A stretch of 64,000 bases of DNA from Orychophragmus violaceus (lineage: Eukaryota; Streptophyta; Magnoliopsida; Brassicales; Brassicaceae). Position 1 is the stretch's first letter. Every line of letters begins with the position of its first letter. The notes under the pieces were generated by a model, which was given only the letters and a program-made list of their open reading frames with translations, was not told where the DNA came from and made no database searches. Location: assembly GCA_030180135.1 (NCBI GenBank), contig CM058238.1:6685248-6749247 (forward strand). The letters run 5' to 3'. Both the position numbers and the translations under genes were made by a program. Below are positions 48,501 through 59,569 of this stretch, piece after piece.

Positions 48501-49782
48501 AAGGATCAAACACAATTGAAACATTGTTATCAGTGCAAGTTTTGTGAACCGACATCAGGTTTTTGTCAATGCTTGGACTATAGACAACATCACGTAAAGC
48601 AATTGAGCAAGAGGGTAAAGCAAAAGAAGTTGAACCCGTGTGCGTGATTTGATGGCCCGGTCCATCACCAATAACAACCGTATCATTTCCTTGATATGGA
48701 GAATGAAGAGATAAGTTACTTAGGTCGGATGTGATGTGATGTGAAGCACCAGAGTCCAAGATCCAAGAACTCAAATCATATGGTCCAGCAACCGAAGCAT
48801 TGTAAGCCCGTGGTGCCCAGTTTGCAGTCGGAGGTGACGAAGAGGGACCAATCGGAACAACGCGAAACTGTGTACACCTTTGCAAGCTGTGACCGTGCAC
48901 CCCACAAGCCTGACATCTGCCCAGATACGGTCTCGAGAACCTCTGATTGTTCTGCGGCCGATTCCCGAAGCCTTGATTGTTCTGTTGTCGAGAGTCAAAG
49001 AACGATTGTTGTTGCTGCTGACGATAATTGTTCTTCGGCTTGGTTACAGCAGTGTTTGCAGTAACCGGTAAAGAGGAAGACCCTGATGCACAAAGAATCG
49101 ATGCTTCTCTGTTGACAAGCTTGTCACGGATTTCTTCAAGAGACGGTGGAACATCACGACCATTGATTTGATCGACAATACCGCGATAATCGTCATCCAG
49201 ACCATCGAGAATATACTCGATGACATCTTCATGATCAAGTGGCTTTCCCAACAGAGCCAGTTGATCTGTTTTGGCTTTAACAGATTGAAGGTATTCATCA
49301 ATCGTTTTCTGCCCTTTGCTGTTTTTCTTTAGCTGGTCCTTAATGAGCTTCATGTGTCCTCGAGAAGCTCGACCGAAAGTTTCCTTGAGTGTATTCCATG
49401 CTTGCAGCGATGTTGTTGCTGTTGAGACAAGCGGCTGGATAGTGACAGAGAGCGAGCCAAGCATCGCAGAGAAAATGAGTTTATCCTGCCGAAGCCATGC
49501 CGAGTAAGCTGGATTTGGTGTGACAGCACCATTTGCTTGGATCGTGGCTAACGGAATTGAAGCGTCATCTGTGATGTACTTCTTCAGGTTGAGACCATCG
49601 AGAAATAAAGAGACTTGGAGACTCCAAGTGATGTAGTTTGAGGCTGTGAGTCTTGTCACAGTACTCATGTTAATTGCAAGAACAGGATGTGCTGGATCAA
49701 TCAGATTGACATTGGTGATTGAGCCAGAAAAAGAATGAGAGTCAGACGATGATGTCGACATTAGAGTAGAAAAGATTAGCAC
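45544..49782 (-). CDS. Copia gag-pol polyprotein, uninterrupted
   Basis: One open frame of 1412 residues (a second Met at 49761 may be the real start). Order along the protein: copia gag with a CX2CX4HX4C knuckle near residue 290; aspartic protease motif DSGAS near 345; integrase with HHCC finger and D-D-E core about 470-680 (SDVW, YSDNGGEF, EHNGISERKH); reverse transcriptase with YVDD about 930-1170; RNase H near the end with ARSSTEAEYKS. Protease and integrase before RT is the Ty1/copia order. All catalytic motifs I looked for are present and no stop interrupts it. Together with matching LTRs this indicates a young element, although the damaged 3' LTR should hamper its further mobility. Confidence 0.95.
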   Translation of the reverse strand: MLIFSTLMSTSSSDSHSFSGSITNVNLIDPAHPVLAINMSTVTRLTASNYITWSLQVSLFLDGLNLKKYITDDASIPLATIQANGAVTPNPAYSAWLRQDKLIFSAMLGSLSVTIQPLVSTATTSLQAWNTLKETFGRASRGHMKLIKDQLKKNSKGQKTIDEYLQSVKAKTDQLALLGKPLDHEDVIEYILDGLDDDYRGIVDQINGRDVPPSLEEIRDKLVNREASILCASGSSSLPVTANTAVTKPKNNYRQQQQQSFFDSRQQNNQGFGNRPQNNQRFSRPYLGRCQACGVHGHSLQRCTQFRVVPIGPSSSPPTANWAPRAYNASVAGPYDLSSWILDSGASHHITSDLSNLSLHSPYQGNDTVVIGDGPGHQITHTGSTSFALPSCSIALRDVVYSPSIDKNLMSVHKTCTDNNVSIVFDPWSFQVRDLTTGVILKTGQSRNGMYEWLQSVPSSTKISVLSAIKTSPIQWHSRLGHPALDVLNHMLSKCSLPFTNKLSSPLICNSCSMNKSHKISFGTNTLSSTRPLELLYSDVWTSPVHSFDGFKYYLVIVDHFSRYTWFYPLKRKSEVFETFVRFKELVENRFNTRIVTFYSDNGGEFQVLTSFLAKHGISHRTSPPHTPEHNGISERKHRHIVETGLALLSHAHIPVKFWSFAFSTAVYLINRLPSSSIHNKIPYEVLFQERPNYLKLRVFGCLCYPWLRPYSKHKLDPRSTPCVFLGYSLSQSAYLCFDKTSSRLYSSRHVEFFESQFPFQSPLLSSSVADSNCLSSDLPLLQSFPTLYPVQPVVTDPLPSSPLQTRSPLPDQASASSFSHKRTTSVPDILPSMLLDAGHDLQFSDECPTSPAGDLLSSDVRSVVQAPANQHQMQTRAKNHIVKKNPRYAMTMQRILSNDIEPNTHIQALKDERWRSSMCDEINSQLQNGTWVLVPPDSSYNLVGCRWVFRIKRKADGSIDKLKSRLVAKGFTQRPGIDYFETFSPVVKHPTIRIVIGQAVANGWVLRQLDVNNAFLQGDLSEDVYMAQPPGFIDQDKPTYVCKLKKAIYGLKQAPRAWYHALRDFLLTLGFRNSVADTSLFIAHRDGIIIFVLIYVDDIVVTGNSSSHVQQFIDLLAKRFSLKDLGDLSYFLGLEVSRSTEGLQLTQTKYINDLLHRTNMVAATPVATPMADSPTLTAASGSLLVDPTEYRSVIGGLQYLLFTRPDIAYAVNKLSQYMHQPRSDHWVAAKRILRYLSGSKYHGIFFSASNPLHVHAFSDADWAGDRDNYASTGAYLVYVGKHLVSWSSKKQKTIARSSTEAEYKSVSQTASEVEWVVALLRELGLTLSQKPVIYCDNIGATYLSANPIFHSRMKHVAVDYHVIRELVQTGVLRVAHVSSSDQLADCLTKPLPRAKFKPLCIKIGLAAHSPS

Positions 49783-49808
49783 AAGATCAGAGAAATTTTG
49801 TGAATCCC

Positions 49809-49821
49809 TGCTCTGATACCA
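49809..49821 (-). other. Primer binding site of the copia element
   Basis: The minus strand reads TGGTATCAGAGCA, two bases inside the 5' LTR, complementary to the 3' end of initiator tRNA-Met. Confidence 0.85.
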
Positions 49822-49823
49822 TA

Positions 49824-50042
49824 TGAAGAGAAAGATTATTATGATTGTATTGATTGTATTAACAGGAAGTACACTCGTTAAATAGAGATTTCCACAGCTA
49901 TGAGTGCTGTGTTAATGAGTGCTCTCTCTTTACAACTAATGTAGAACATTATTCTAATTACAGGAATGCTTTACACCTAAGGTAGGACATTAGATCAATT
50001 ATGACATATCTCTTTTCACCTAACAACTCTAGCTGGCTAACA
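49824..50042 (-). repeat. 5' LTR of the copia element (219 bp)
   Basis: Full-length LTR beginning TGTTAGCCAGC and ending ..TCTTCA on the minus strand, followed by the primer site. Confidence 0.93.
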
Positions 50043-50135
50043 GGTTGCAGATGAAACTCAAGAAGGAAAAGAATCTGGACGTGATGAGGATGCAGAGACG
50101 AGGAGCAGGAAACGAATGAGGTTAAGCCTTGTGTA
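50043..50135. repeat. 93-bp direct repeat flanking the copia element, right copy
   Basis: Exact copy of 45282-45374. Here the next bases are GG, so the reading GTG TAG gives the original resistance-gene stop codon, followed by its 3' flank (50136-50287). Confidence 0.93.
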
Positions 50136-50290
50136 GGTATTCGTCAGATTTTCTAATTATGTGCAACGTAATTTTCCTTGAAGAGAAGCTCAATCTCAAC
50201 ACCCTAGCACAATCAATATGGGGTTTATTCAGGTTCTAGGAAAATAATTTGGTCCAACGTAAGAGGAACTGCCAAACAGTCTCCGTCGAG

Positions 50291-51200
50291 ATGGCGACAA
50301 GTTTTGTATACCCTCCGCCTCCGTCGATATTGCTCAATACTATGAACGTCGTTGGTTTAGCCGCTCTTGCGAAGATCGGTTGGTCGGAAGTGCGAGGAAA
50401 TCATCTCAAATACTCCAAATTCAACAACAACAACAAGAAAGCATCATCTACATCACCACAACCACAGAAACAGCGGTTCGGCAGCATGTCTAGCCGAACC
50501 GGAATGCTTTGGTTATACACACCTGCGTTCCTAGCCGCTTCTGCTTCTTTCTTCATCTTACCTTCTGATGATCTCAGGTTTCTTCTTCTCAAATCAGCAC
50601 TTGCCCTCCATTTCTTCAAGAGGATCTTCGAGGTAAATCTTATGCTCATTCATACGTGTATACCTTAGATCTTGACTTGTTATTGAGGTACGAATTTCTT
50701 AGGGATTGATTAAGGGGAGTTGTTATTGTCTGTTCATTCATAAGTACAGTGGAGAGATGGCTGTAGACTCAGCTTTCACCATAACCAGCAGCTATTTTTC
50801 ATCAACAGTGTTGATGTTATACAGCCAAAACTTCACACTAGGACTAACCGAGCCAGCTTTCTATCTGAAACTCCTCGGGATCATCATGTTTGTGGTTGGA
50901 ATCGTTGGGAATCTGTATCATCATGTTTTGCTAGCTAAGCTAAGGAAAGAAGATGGGAAGAAAGAGTACAAGATACCAAAAGGAGGTCTGTTCGATACAA
51001 TCATATGCCCTCATTATCTGTTCGAGATCCTTGTGTTTTGGAGCTTCTTTATGATTTCTCAGACCATTTACTCGTTTTCTTTCGCCATGGGAACCACTTT
51101 CTATCTCATCGGTCGGAGTTATGCTACAAGAAGTTGGTATCTTTCTAAGTTTGATGACTTCCCCAAGCATGCCAAGGCTCTCATTCCCTTTGTTTTTTAA
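50291..51200 (+). CDS. Steroid 5-alpha-reductase family protein, copy 2, with lost splice acceptor
   Basis: Exon 1 is 50291-50632 and exon 2 runs to 51200; both frames are open and almost identical to copy 1. Homology to copy 1 begins at the start codon, so the original promoter and leader are absent; upstream is the 3' flank of the resistance gene. In the intron, copy 1 has ttctgtag before exon 2, but here about 9 bases including that AG are gone (near 50728). The next AG (50743-50744) would join in frame and delete six residues (VLFIHK), giving about 265 residues; the AG at 50748-50749 would shift the frame. It may be a silent pseudogene or a slightly shortened protein under new control. 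Enzyme family as for copy 1. Confidence 0.75.
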
Positions 51201-51265
51201 AGAGAGATTATGCCTATTACCAAATGTTCTCTTCTTCTTTTGTTTTCTTCTTGTTAATGAACAAC

Positions 51266-51450
51266 CAGGCCCGTCTCAAACAATATTTAGGCCATGTGCC
51301 CAAATTCTAATTTTTACACTTTTGATATATAAAACATTCTAATTTACACTTAGTTTTTTAAAAAGGACCCTAATTATTAATGAAAATAGAAAAGAAAAAT
51401 AGGGGACCCAGTGCAATTGCACACACGGCACACCCTTAGAGCCGGCACTG
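51266..51450. mobile_element. hAT MITE (185 bp), private to copy 2
   Basis: Ends CAGGCCCGTCT and, inverted, CAGTGCCGGCTCT. The 8-bp duplication TGAACAAC flanks it at 51258-51265 and 51451-51458. Copy 1 (about 23310) has a single TGAACAAC and no insertion, an exact empty site. Confidence 0.93.
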
Positions 51451-51458
51451 TGAACAAC

Positions 51459-52340
51459 ATCTACTGCACTTTGTTCTTGTTTTTATCTAGTGTCTTAACA
51501 AAACAGAGTATTTGACTGGTTTTGTTGCATGAGTAGGTGAAGACCAAGATAATTGAATCTTATGACATTAATAATGTTTAGGCATGTGCGTCTGGTTCTT
51601 CGGTTCAGTTTGTTTTTTTTGGTTTTTGGTTCTTTCGGATACAGAGATATAGGAACCGTTTGGATATTTACCAAATTTGGATCTGTTTCGGTTTTTCTGG
51701 CTTTTGGATAGTAAAATTAAAAACCGTTTATACTGGGAAAAATTAGGTTCGGTTTGGTTTTTTCAGATAATTCGGATACTTCAAATAAAAATTTGGATAA
51801 TTCGGATAAAATCGGCAACTTTCGGATTTCTCGGATAAAAAATATTCGGATTATTTCGGGTAATTTGATTTTTCTTAGTAATATTTGGTTAATTTTTAAA
51901 ATCTAAATATAACTAATATTATTAAGTATACAAATTATATTTTGACAAGTTTGGATATCCACTCGGTTTTGGTTCTGTTTCGATATTCTATATATAAAAT
52001 TATAGGAACCGTTCAAATATTTTTGATTTTTCAGTTTAGATTGATTATGGTTTTTCGATCCAATTCGGTTTGGTTTTCGATTTTTACGATTATACCTAAT
52101 GAATAATATTGTTTATTTAAAATCACATTTTATTTGAAAAACGTGATAAAATGTAACACTATTCTTCATTAAAAAAATTGACATGTTTAAGTATGTTTTA
52201 ATAGGTTTAAAATATATGAATTTGTAATTATAATGTATAGTTTGGTGAATCGTGATTTTGACTTTCCATTCGAGATAATGAAAGATATTCCATGTTAGCA
52301 GTTATAGATTTCCTCTTGAGTCAACAATTTTATTTACTAG
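51459..52340. other. Intergenic sequence, copy 2, with degenerate GGTTCGG repeats
   Basis: Matches 23311-24197 of copy 1 with few differences. No gene. Confidence 0.5.
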
Positions 52341-53310
52341 GAGAGAATCCGTCCCAATCAAAATTCTTAGATACAAATGATTTTATAAATAATTGGTTAA
52401 TTGATTGTAAACTAAGTTTATCATCAACATAATATAAGTAAAATATAAACAAAATATAAGAAAAAAAAATATGAAAATATAAAAAAAATACAAAAAAAAT
52501 ACTAAAAGGGAACTAAGAACTAGTATATTCACTTTGTGTTACTTATATCAATTCGTTGATACAACAATATTCAATTGCTTTCAAGGGGATTCAACCAAAA
52601 GTTTATGGGACGATGGCAACACTAAACGTATGGAACCCGATAGTCGAATCACCTCACGATTTTAGTCTAGCCCAAATTTGGCTAGCATCGGGTTCATACA
52701 ATATTTCGAACATCAATACTATAAAAGCCGATTGACAGATATGTTAATTATAATGATTATGTATTAAATTAAATAATAAAATGTATTAATATATAAAAAA
52801 TACTTTATTTTTAATTAGATTTTTTCGGAGAAATATCATGACCACCAACCCAGATTATTCACCTCGTAATTCATCCTCCTATCAATTTTCTATTTTCATT
52901 ATAAAATATTATTTATATCATAACAATATTATGAAATTGGAAATTAATATATTTACTTGGAGTACAAAGCCTGGTATTATACATGTGCGGTAGGATAAGC
53001 ACATATAAATAAGAATAATGTTGAAATATATACAATATAAATCGTTTTGACCCATAAAATCTTTTGATTACAGATTATATGAAGCTGGCTAATATATTAA
53101 ATTAATTAAAAAAACAAATTAATACCAAAGTTACGCAGAGAGATGCATATAACACCACCATATGTTATCTCACACATTGCCCTGGCTTTGTGCATACTAG
53201 CAGCACAATAGCTTTAGAGGCTGCTATCAGTGGCACATCCACATTTGGAGGCATCCAACTAGATATTACAATTCAAATTTGGAAAGCTTGATGATAAACT
53301 TTTAATTAAT

Positions 53311-53342
<32 letters not shown>

Positions 53343-55813
53343 CTATACTATTAAAGGAGAAGTACAAAACAATTAATACCCAGATTTTTTGATTAAATTA
53401 CAAGATATGCCATTGTCATTTAAGAGCAAATTATTTATATTATTAAGGGTACTTTTGTATTTAAAAAATATGTAAATCGGGTCTATCAGATAAACTTTCA
53501 GATCTTCAAAGATTTGGTGAAATCGACTACCATAATTTTCCTCGAAACAGGGGATCCTATGCCATGAAATTCCAATTAAAATTTTCTCCTTTAGACTCTG
53601 TATCTTCTTAACCCTAATCAGTGCGACGAGAAAAAATTAAAGCAAGTTACGGCGATTTTGAATCCTGGTAGTTCTTCTTCCTCCTCTTATTTTTCTGTTC
53701 GTTTTAAAGCAAGAGTTACGGCAATTTCATTTTAGCTTCCTCCGATGTGTCTCTCTGTATTTCCTGTATGCGTGGGATTGATTTTGATATAGTCTGGTAA
53801 TGAGTTTTCTATATATTTCCCTCCTCCCTTTTTTCTGTCTATTTCTCTAACCTGCTGTTGGTTTCTGCTTTAATTGAAATCAATTATGGAATTGTTGCAG
53901 AACTTAGAAACCAATTTTCTAGCATTGAAGGGGATCATATAACTTATCGTCAATTTAGAAGCATTGAAAGGGATCAAGAAACCATTTCCGTGCCTACTTT
54001 AAAGCAGGTTGGATGCTTTATCAATCATTTACCATTCACTCCACTCACTCCACTAACAACTATTTATATAATTTATTATTATGTGTAGTAGGCATGCATG
54101 CTAAGCTCATGTGGTCTGATCCCTTTGCGTACTGTTTTAATTTACTTGCAGAGATTTGTTTCTGTATAAGATTTCAAGGAAGATATCAGCTTTTGTATTG
54201 ATGAAGATACCAGAAGAAAGAGAAGGATATATACAGGTAAAAACTTTCGAGCTCACTTGATATAAGTTTATAAATCAAGATATCTGCTTTGGGTTGTTTG
54301 TTAGAACATAGCATCTTGCTGAATTGAAATGCAAGAGTTTTAAGCAAAGATTAGTTGACTTTTCTTGCGGATTTGTGTTGTGAAAAGTATGAATAAGCTG
54401 AATTTTGATCCGTTTAAAATTGTGTTTTGATTTATTACTTTATTGTTCTCAGTGGTTTCTACGTGATGGTATCGTCTGAGGCTCTGAGCACATGAATTGT
54501 AGTGATAGCCAGCCATTTACTTGCTGACTTTTTTATATGTATAATTAATTTTTTTTTTTTTTTTTGTATGTGGAAATTCTCCTGTTTTGATTGCTATATT
54601 ATGCTTGAGCACTAATCAGATGATTTGAACGCTATTGGCCTGCGCAAGATATTGACAAACGGTTTGGCTTTTGTTGTTGTTGCTATTTCGTGCACATGAA
54701 TATGACGCAGATAACACACTCCTTCCAATTACGATACTTGACTGAGTTACAAACATTATATTTTTTTATTATCAAAACTAAACACTATCTTTCATATTCA
54801 AAACCAACACGGAATAAGATTTTTTCGGAACTGTCATGTGAGAAGAACTTGGTGCATAGGTTTAATTTCAATTCCAATGGATTTTCATCTGTAAACAACA
54901 TTTTGATCCGCATTAAGTCTGAAATATTAGTTTAATGATTTTTTGTTTTTTTTTTCCTTTCATTTTTTCGATTTTTAATTCCATGTTGTTATATTATATT
55001 ATTTTAAATTTAAATATAAAAGTTAAAATTTATGTATTTTGTATTAAATAAACGAGTCCAAATTATGATGTGTCTATAATAATATTTAGCATAATTTATA
55101 ATTCTCGATTACAATATTTAGACATAAAATAGATTTATAACCAAAACCAAAATAAAATGATTTTGTACACACAAGATCATTTTTATAAAAAATAAATCAA
55201 ATTAAAATTATTTTTCTGGATTTTCATATTTTGTATTTTTATATTAATTTAAAATATAAAGCTTAGATTTCTGTAATTTGTATTAAAATAAAAATATAAA
55301 CAATTTAAAACAAATTTAAAATAGGTATGCATTATTTAAAACAGATTTAAACGAGTGTGTCTAAATTAAAATTATTACTTATAACGGGTTTACATATTTC
55401 GTATTTTAATATTAAAATTTAAATATAAAAGTTAAATAATATGTATTTTTGTATCAAAATTTTAAAATAGGTATGTGTTAAAAAAAATAATTTGTCAATA
55501 GGTATGTGTTAAGTTGACGGGTTTAAATAGACAAATCTAAATGAGTCATAAATATAAACATTTCTAAACGAGCCTAAATTATGAAGTGTATAAAAAATAT
55601 TTTAGCATTTTATAATTCTTGATTAAAATATTTAGATATAAGATGGATTTTTATCACCAAAACCAAAATATTGTGATATAATTTATGATTTTTGATGGGT
55701 CAATAATTATTTTATAAAAACACATGATCGAGCCAAAATTTATTAGTTTTGTGTTTATGATTCTATATTAGTCATTTAATAAAATTAATAATAACCTCAA
55801 CACTTATATAAAA

Positions 55814-55983
55814 ATACAGTAAAAAAACTATATAAACTAATAATAATGGGACATTGATGTTTCATTAATTTAGAGAGTTATTAATTTATAAAGAATAATT
55901 GACCTAAAAACGTAAATTGAGACAAAATATCAATTTATCGTGACTATTAGTTTATCGGAAATTAATTTATAGAGTTTCTATTG
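55814..55983. mobile_element. Decayed mariner-type MITE inside the Helitron
   Basis: The left phrase TACAGTAAAAAAACTATATA and the inverted right phrase TACAATAGAAACTCTATAAA form an imperfect inverted repeat, resembling mariner-type MITEs with TACAGT ends. No clear target duplication beyond TA-rich flanks. Confidence 0.5.
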
Positions 55984-57241
55984 TAAATGAAAAAACATAT
56001 ATGTATATGTAGTATTATTAAACACAATATATTTTTAACGCTATATAATCAGAATAATAATAAACTTTGTAAACCCAAAAACTAGATATAATCTTTGTTA
56101 TATAATCGGTAAATAAATCAAATATATAATATTATATTTTGATCTTCGCTTAACGCGGAGTATTACTTTGATGGTTTTTTGTTTATTCTTCTTTTTAACT
56201 TAATTACAATCATCCCATTTTTTTTTATTGATTTTAATGTTAAATAATTTCAAAATTATTAAATAAAAAGAAAAATATTTATGGTTATGATATTTTGGAT
56301 AGTCGTAATATATATTTTTTAAAAATTAATTAATTTTAAATTAACTAATCATATTAGTTAATACTATTTATTTTTGGAAGTATTTAATCTACAAATATTT
56401 TATAAAAATAAAAAATTTACTAACTCATCAAAATCAAAAGTATTTAAGATACAATTATTAGTATTTAATTAATATTAGTTTTATAAATATTAATATCATA
56501 AATAGGATTTACATTCGTATTTATATTAATTAGTTAAATAAAAAATATTCTATTTCCAAAATAAAAACAATCTCCCACCTTAAAATAAACTATGTTTATT
56601 AATAATAGAGAATATTTTATATATACTTTTATTTATATTAGTTAAAAGCCAAAAAAAAATTAAATCTATTTTAGAAATTAATTAATTGGACATGTATAGA
56701 AATTTTTGAATAAAATATAGAAAATCTTATCAAACTTTTTTATTTTATCCAATATAGGAAATCTTATCAAACTTTTCAAAAATTTCTAATAGAAATAACT
56801 AAATTAAATTTTAGTTTTTGCTTCAATCCTTTTTTGTAAAATAAACATTTTTTGTTCTTTTTTTGTTGTTAAATTAAATTCTGAAAATTAGTTACTTAAA
56901 ACAAAACTTATAAACTATAAGATTGATTTTCCTTTTATTTATCAAAATATATATATATGGAGAAGGAAAAATGAAAATTTCCTTTAATTATCAAATATAT
57001 AAAATAACTATAAGATTGATTTTCAATTTTGAAATATAAACAAAACTATAAGATTGATTTTAAATTTTGAAATATAAATTAATAATATAATAATTAACAT
57101 TTTATAACTTTACTATCTACTATTATTATAAAACAAATATAAAATATATAATAATAACATCATATAGACAACCAAATTGTCAACAAATCTCAAACCTCCA
57201 CATATACTTATCAAAATATATAAAACATACGTATTAGCATT

Positions 57242-57246
<5 letters not shown>

Positions 57247-57319
<73 letters not shown>
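57247..57319. repeat. AT dinucleotide microsatellite
   Basis: About 73 bases of pure AT repeat inside the Helitron. The reading frame across it is an artefact. Confidence 0.93.
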
Positions 57320-57320
<1 letters not shown>

Positions 57321-58748
57321 CACCCATCTACATGTGAATGAGAACTATCATATTTTAATATTTTTATCATAATATGCTCAATAATATATATATTTGTATA
57401 AGTCAAATATAATTTCAACCCATAAACTGATAATTTAGAAACTAAAATTAGTTGAAAAAATAGAAGTTGTTATTTCAAGTAAATTAAAATTCATTTTTAC
57501 AATAAAATATAACATTAATAAAGATAAATTTTATATTTTTTTTATAAAAATTGCAAGTCTTAGAAAACATTCCAAACATAAAATAAAAATATACATAACA
57601 AATTATTTATATTTGGATTAATAATATATATCCACCAGCATATTACACACACGTATTATATATTATACTAACTACTGCATAAATATTAAAAATGCTCGAA
57701 TCATTAACAAACAACAATAGAATATGTGTTTTAAAAATAAGATAGATTACTTTTACAATATAAATTTACATGCTATAAAAAAAATTATCTATCCTTAGCT
57801 TGGATCATTATCATTTACAAAAAGAAAAAAAAATAAACTATATAAAACATATATATATATATGTTTAACATATCTCAAACATCTAAATTCAATATTAATA
57901 ATATGTTATAAAAAATATTATCATTTACAAATATATTATTTATACTAAAAAAATATTAATAAACATCGAAACAAAATTATACCCGCCGATCGGCGGGTCA
58001 AAATCTAGTATATATATATATACTAAAAATAAATAATCAAATATAGGATCATACTTCCAGAAATTAATGTTTAGGTTTGGGTCTCGATATTGTGTCAGTC
58101 GGATATTGGCATACAACAATTTTTATGCTTCTATCAGATCATGCAACCATAGTTCATTGGGACAAAGAAGTTCTATATAATAGCAACTCCGGCATGAACA
58201 CAATAACACAAATGGGTTTGGGGGAATGCGCTGACAAAGGCTTTAGAAGGGCTGTATATTTCTGTAACGTAAAAGTTGCTGAAGACAACGACACTTTACT
58301 ACCAGTTCAAGATTTTTTACGTACAATTGACTCACCCAAACCATATACCTTTAAGAAACTGAACAACAAAGAATGTGGACAACATTTTTATTTATTTTTA
58401 TTTTGGCGGACCAGTGCCTCAACATTCAGGAGTTTTTTTGAGACATTCACTTCTATGTTATTTTTGTATTTTGTTTTGATTTGGTGTATTTTGTTTTATT
58501 TGATAAAATTTGTGTGTTTAGTAAGAAATCTGTTTGTATAAACCAAATTTAGTAAACATTAATTAAAAATATTTATGACACTATTCAAACATGTTATTGA
58601 TTGAATATAATATTTAATTTAAATATTTACCACCAAAATACAAAACTATAATAGATGTAACCTACCTGAGGAAAAAAGTATGTTTGAATACTTATAATCA
58701 TTTAACTAAACTGTGAACCATCCCTTATAATTTATATTTTTTACTCAA

Positions 58749-59569
58749 TCTAATTTATTAAAACAGGAAGTTTTGCCATGGTACATAAATGTTGTTCCCG
58801 GAATTTGCCCTTGATATTATTAAAATTTGTAACCTTCATTAAAGGTAAAACTGTAAAATAATTTATATTTGATTTATTCATATATCTTATAATATCTTTT
58901 GTTTTCCTTTTTCTATCCTAATCATATCTAACGAAAATCTTTTTTTCAAAAATTTAATAAAATAATAATTAAGTTCGAAATTAATATTAAAATAAATATT
59001 ATAAATTATTCTTAACTAAAATTTAACTTAAAGAAATAAAATCAAGCATAATTAAGTTACTAAATCAATTGGTACATATAATTATATAATTTAATACATA
59101 ATTCTTTTATAAATTATATAATCATTAAACATATAATAACAATTAAACATATACCACTTAGAAAGTGCGGGTTTAATTTAATAATTTAATACATAATTTT
59201 TTTATAAAATAATATTTTAGATAAATATAATAACAATTAAACATATACCACATAAATTTTACAATAGTTGTTTTCACATATATATATTTTTCCAAACTAT
59301 AATCTTACGATACAACACATATTAAAATATATAATGCGAAATTGTTATTTTAATCTCTTAATCCTTACGATATATCTCCTCCAAATAACACATAATTCAT
59401 TTAAAAAAAACTAAATTGCTAACTCACTGTTTATAATGTTGATTAAACAATTATAATCAAAATTAGATTACATAATTAAAAATCTAAACTACTATTAACA
59501 AAATGAATAAAAAGTAAAATTTGTAAAGAAAATTAAACCCGCACTTTCTAAGTGCGGGTCAAAATCTAG
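58749..59569 (+). mobile_element. Helitron, first unit of an end-to-end pair
   Basis: It starts TCTAATTTATTAAAACAGGA and ends with hairpin CCGCACTTTCTAAGTGCGG plus TCAAAATCTAG. Same family as the Helitron at 27242-28300. Copy 1 has the uninterrupted site (about 25923, actcaatacattattag), so this unit and the next entered as one or two insertions after the duplication. Confidence 0.88.

Larger units (their letters stand above)
45375..50042 (-). mobile_element. Ty1/copia LTR retrotransposon, recent, with truncated 3' LTR
   Basis: Reads on the minus strand. The 5' LTR is 49824-50042 (219 bp, TG..CA). The 3' LTR is only 45378-45536 (159 bp) and lacks the last 60 bp, with three extra bases (TAC) at the junction. 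The shared 159 bp look identical, so insertion was recent. The primer site (TGGTATCAGAGCA, minus strand of 49809-49821) fits initiator tRNA-Met and a G-rich tract (gagggggtg) precedes the 3' LTR. Instead of a 5-bp target duplication it is flanked by 93-bp direct repeats of resistance-gene sequence. Confidence 0.95.
53342..58008 (+). mobile_element. Large non-autonomous Helitron (4.67 kb), private to copy 2
   Basis: It starts TCTATACTATTAAAGGAGAA and ends with the hairpin CCCGCCGATCGGCGGG followed by TCAAAATCTAG. It is inserted in an AT-repeat that is unbroken in copy 1 (about 25184-25206). No Rep/helicase protein is encoded. The left part (53640-54240) looks genic: a T/C-rich leader, then an exon-like stretch 53901-54007 between ttgcag and CAG-gt encoding FSSIEGDHITYRQFRSIERD, possibly a captured host fragment that I do not recognise. 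The remainder is very AT-rich with older nested debris. Confidence 0.9.
52341..58450 (+). pseudogene. Neprosin-domain (DUF239) pseudogene, copy 2, split by a Helitron
   Basis: Same fragments as copy 1: about 52341-52380 (VPIKILRYK, stop), 52587-52736 (NVWNP, FSLAQIWLASG, then GATTGA), about 53135-53290 (AYNTTICYLTH, CPGFVHTSSTIALEAAIS, FGGIQLDITIQIWK), and after the Helitron 58077-58450 (SVGYWHTTIFMLLSDHATI, WDKEV, MGLGECADKGFRRAVYF). The last fragment is open for 154 codons because it lacks the small deletion of copy 1, but it still lacks the in-frame GGP ending of the family. Stops and frameshifts shared with copy 1 predate the duplication. Neprosins are secreted proline-preferring glutamic peptidases; this copy is not expected to work. 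Confidence 0.8.

Noticed and set aside
45765..49532. Several shorter frames on both strands inside the copia element
   Set aside because: Shadows of the 1412-residue gag-pol frame.
57113..57418. Open frame of alternating Ile-Tyr
   Set aside because: Product of the AT microsatellite inside a Helitron.
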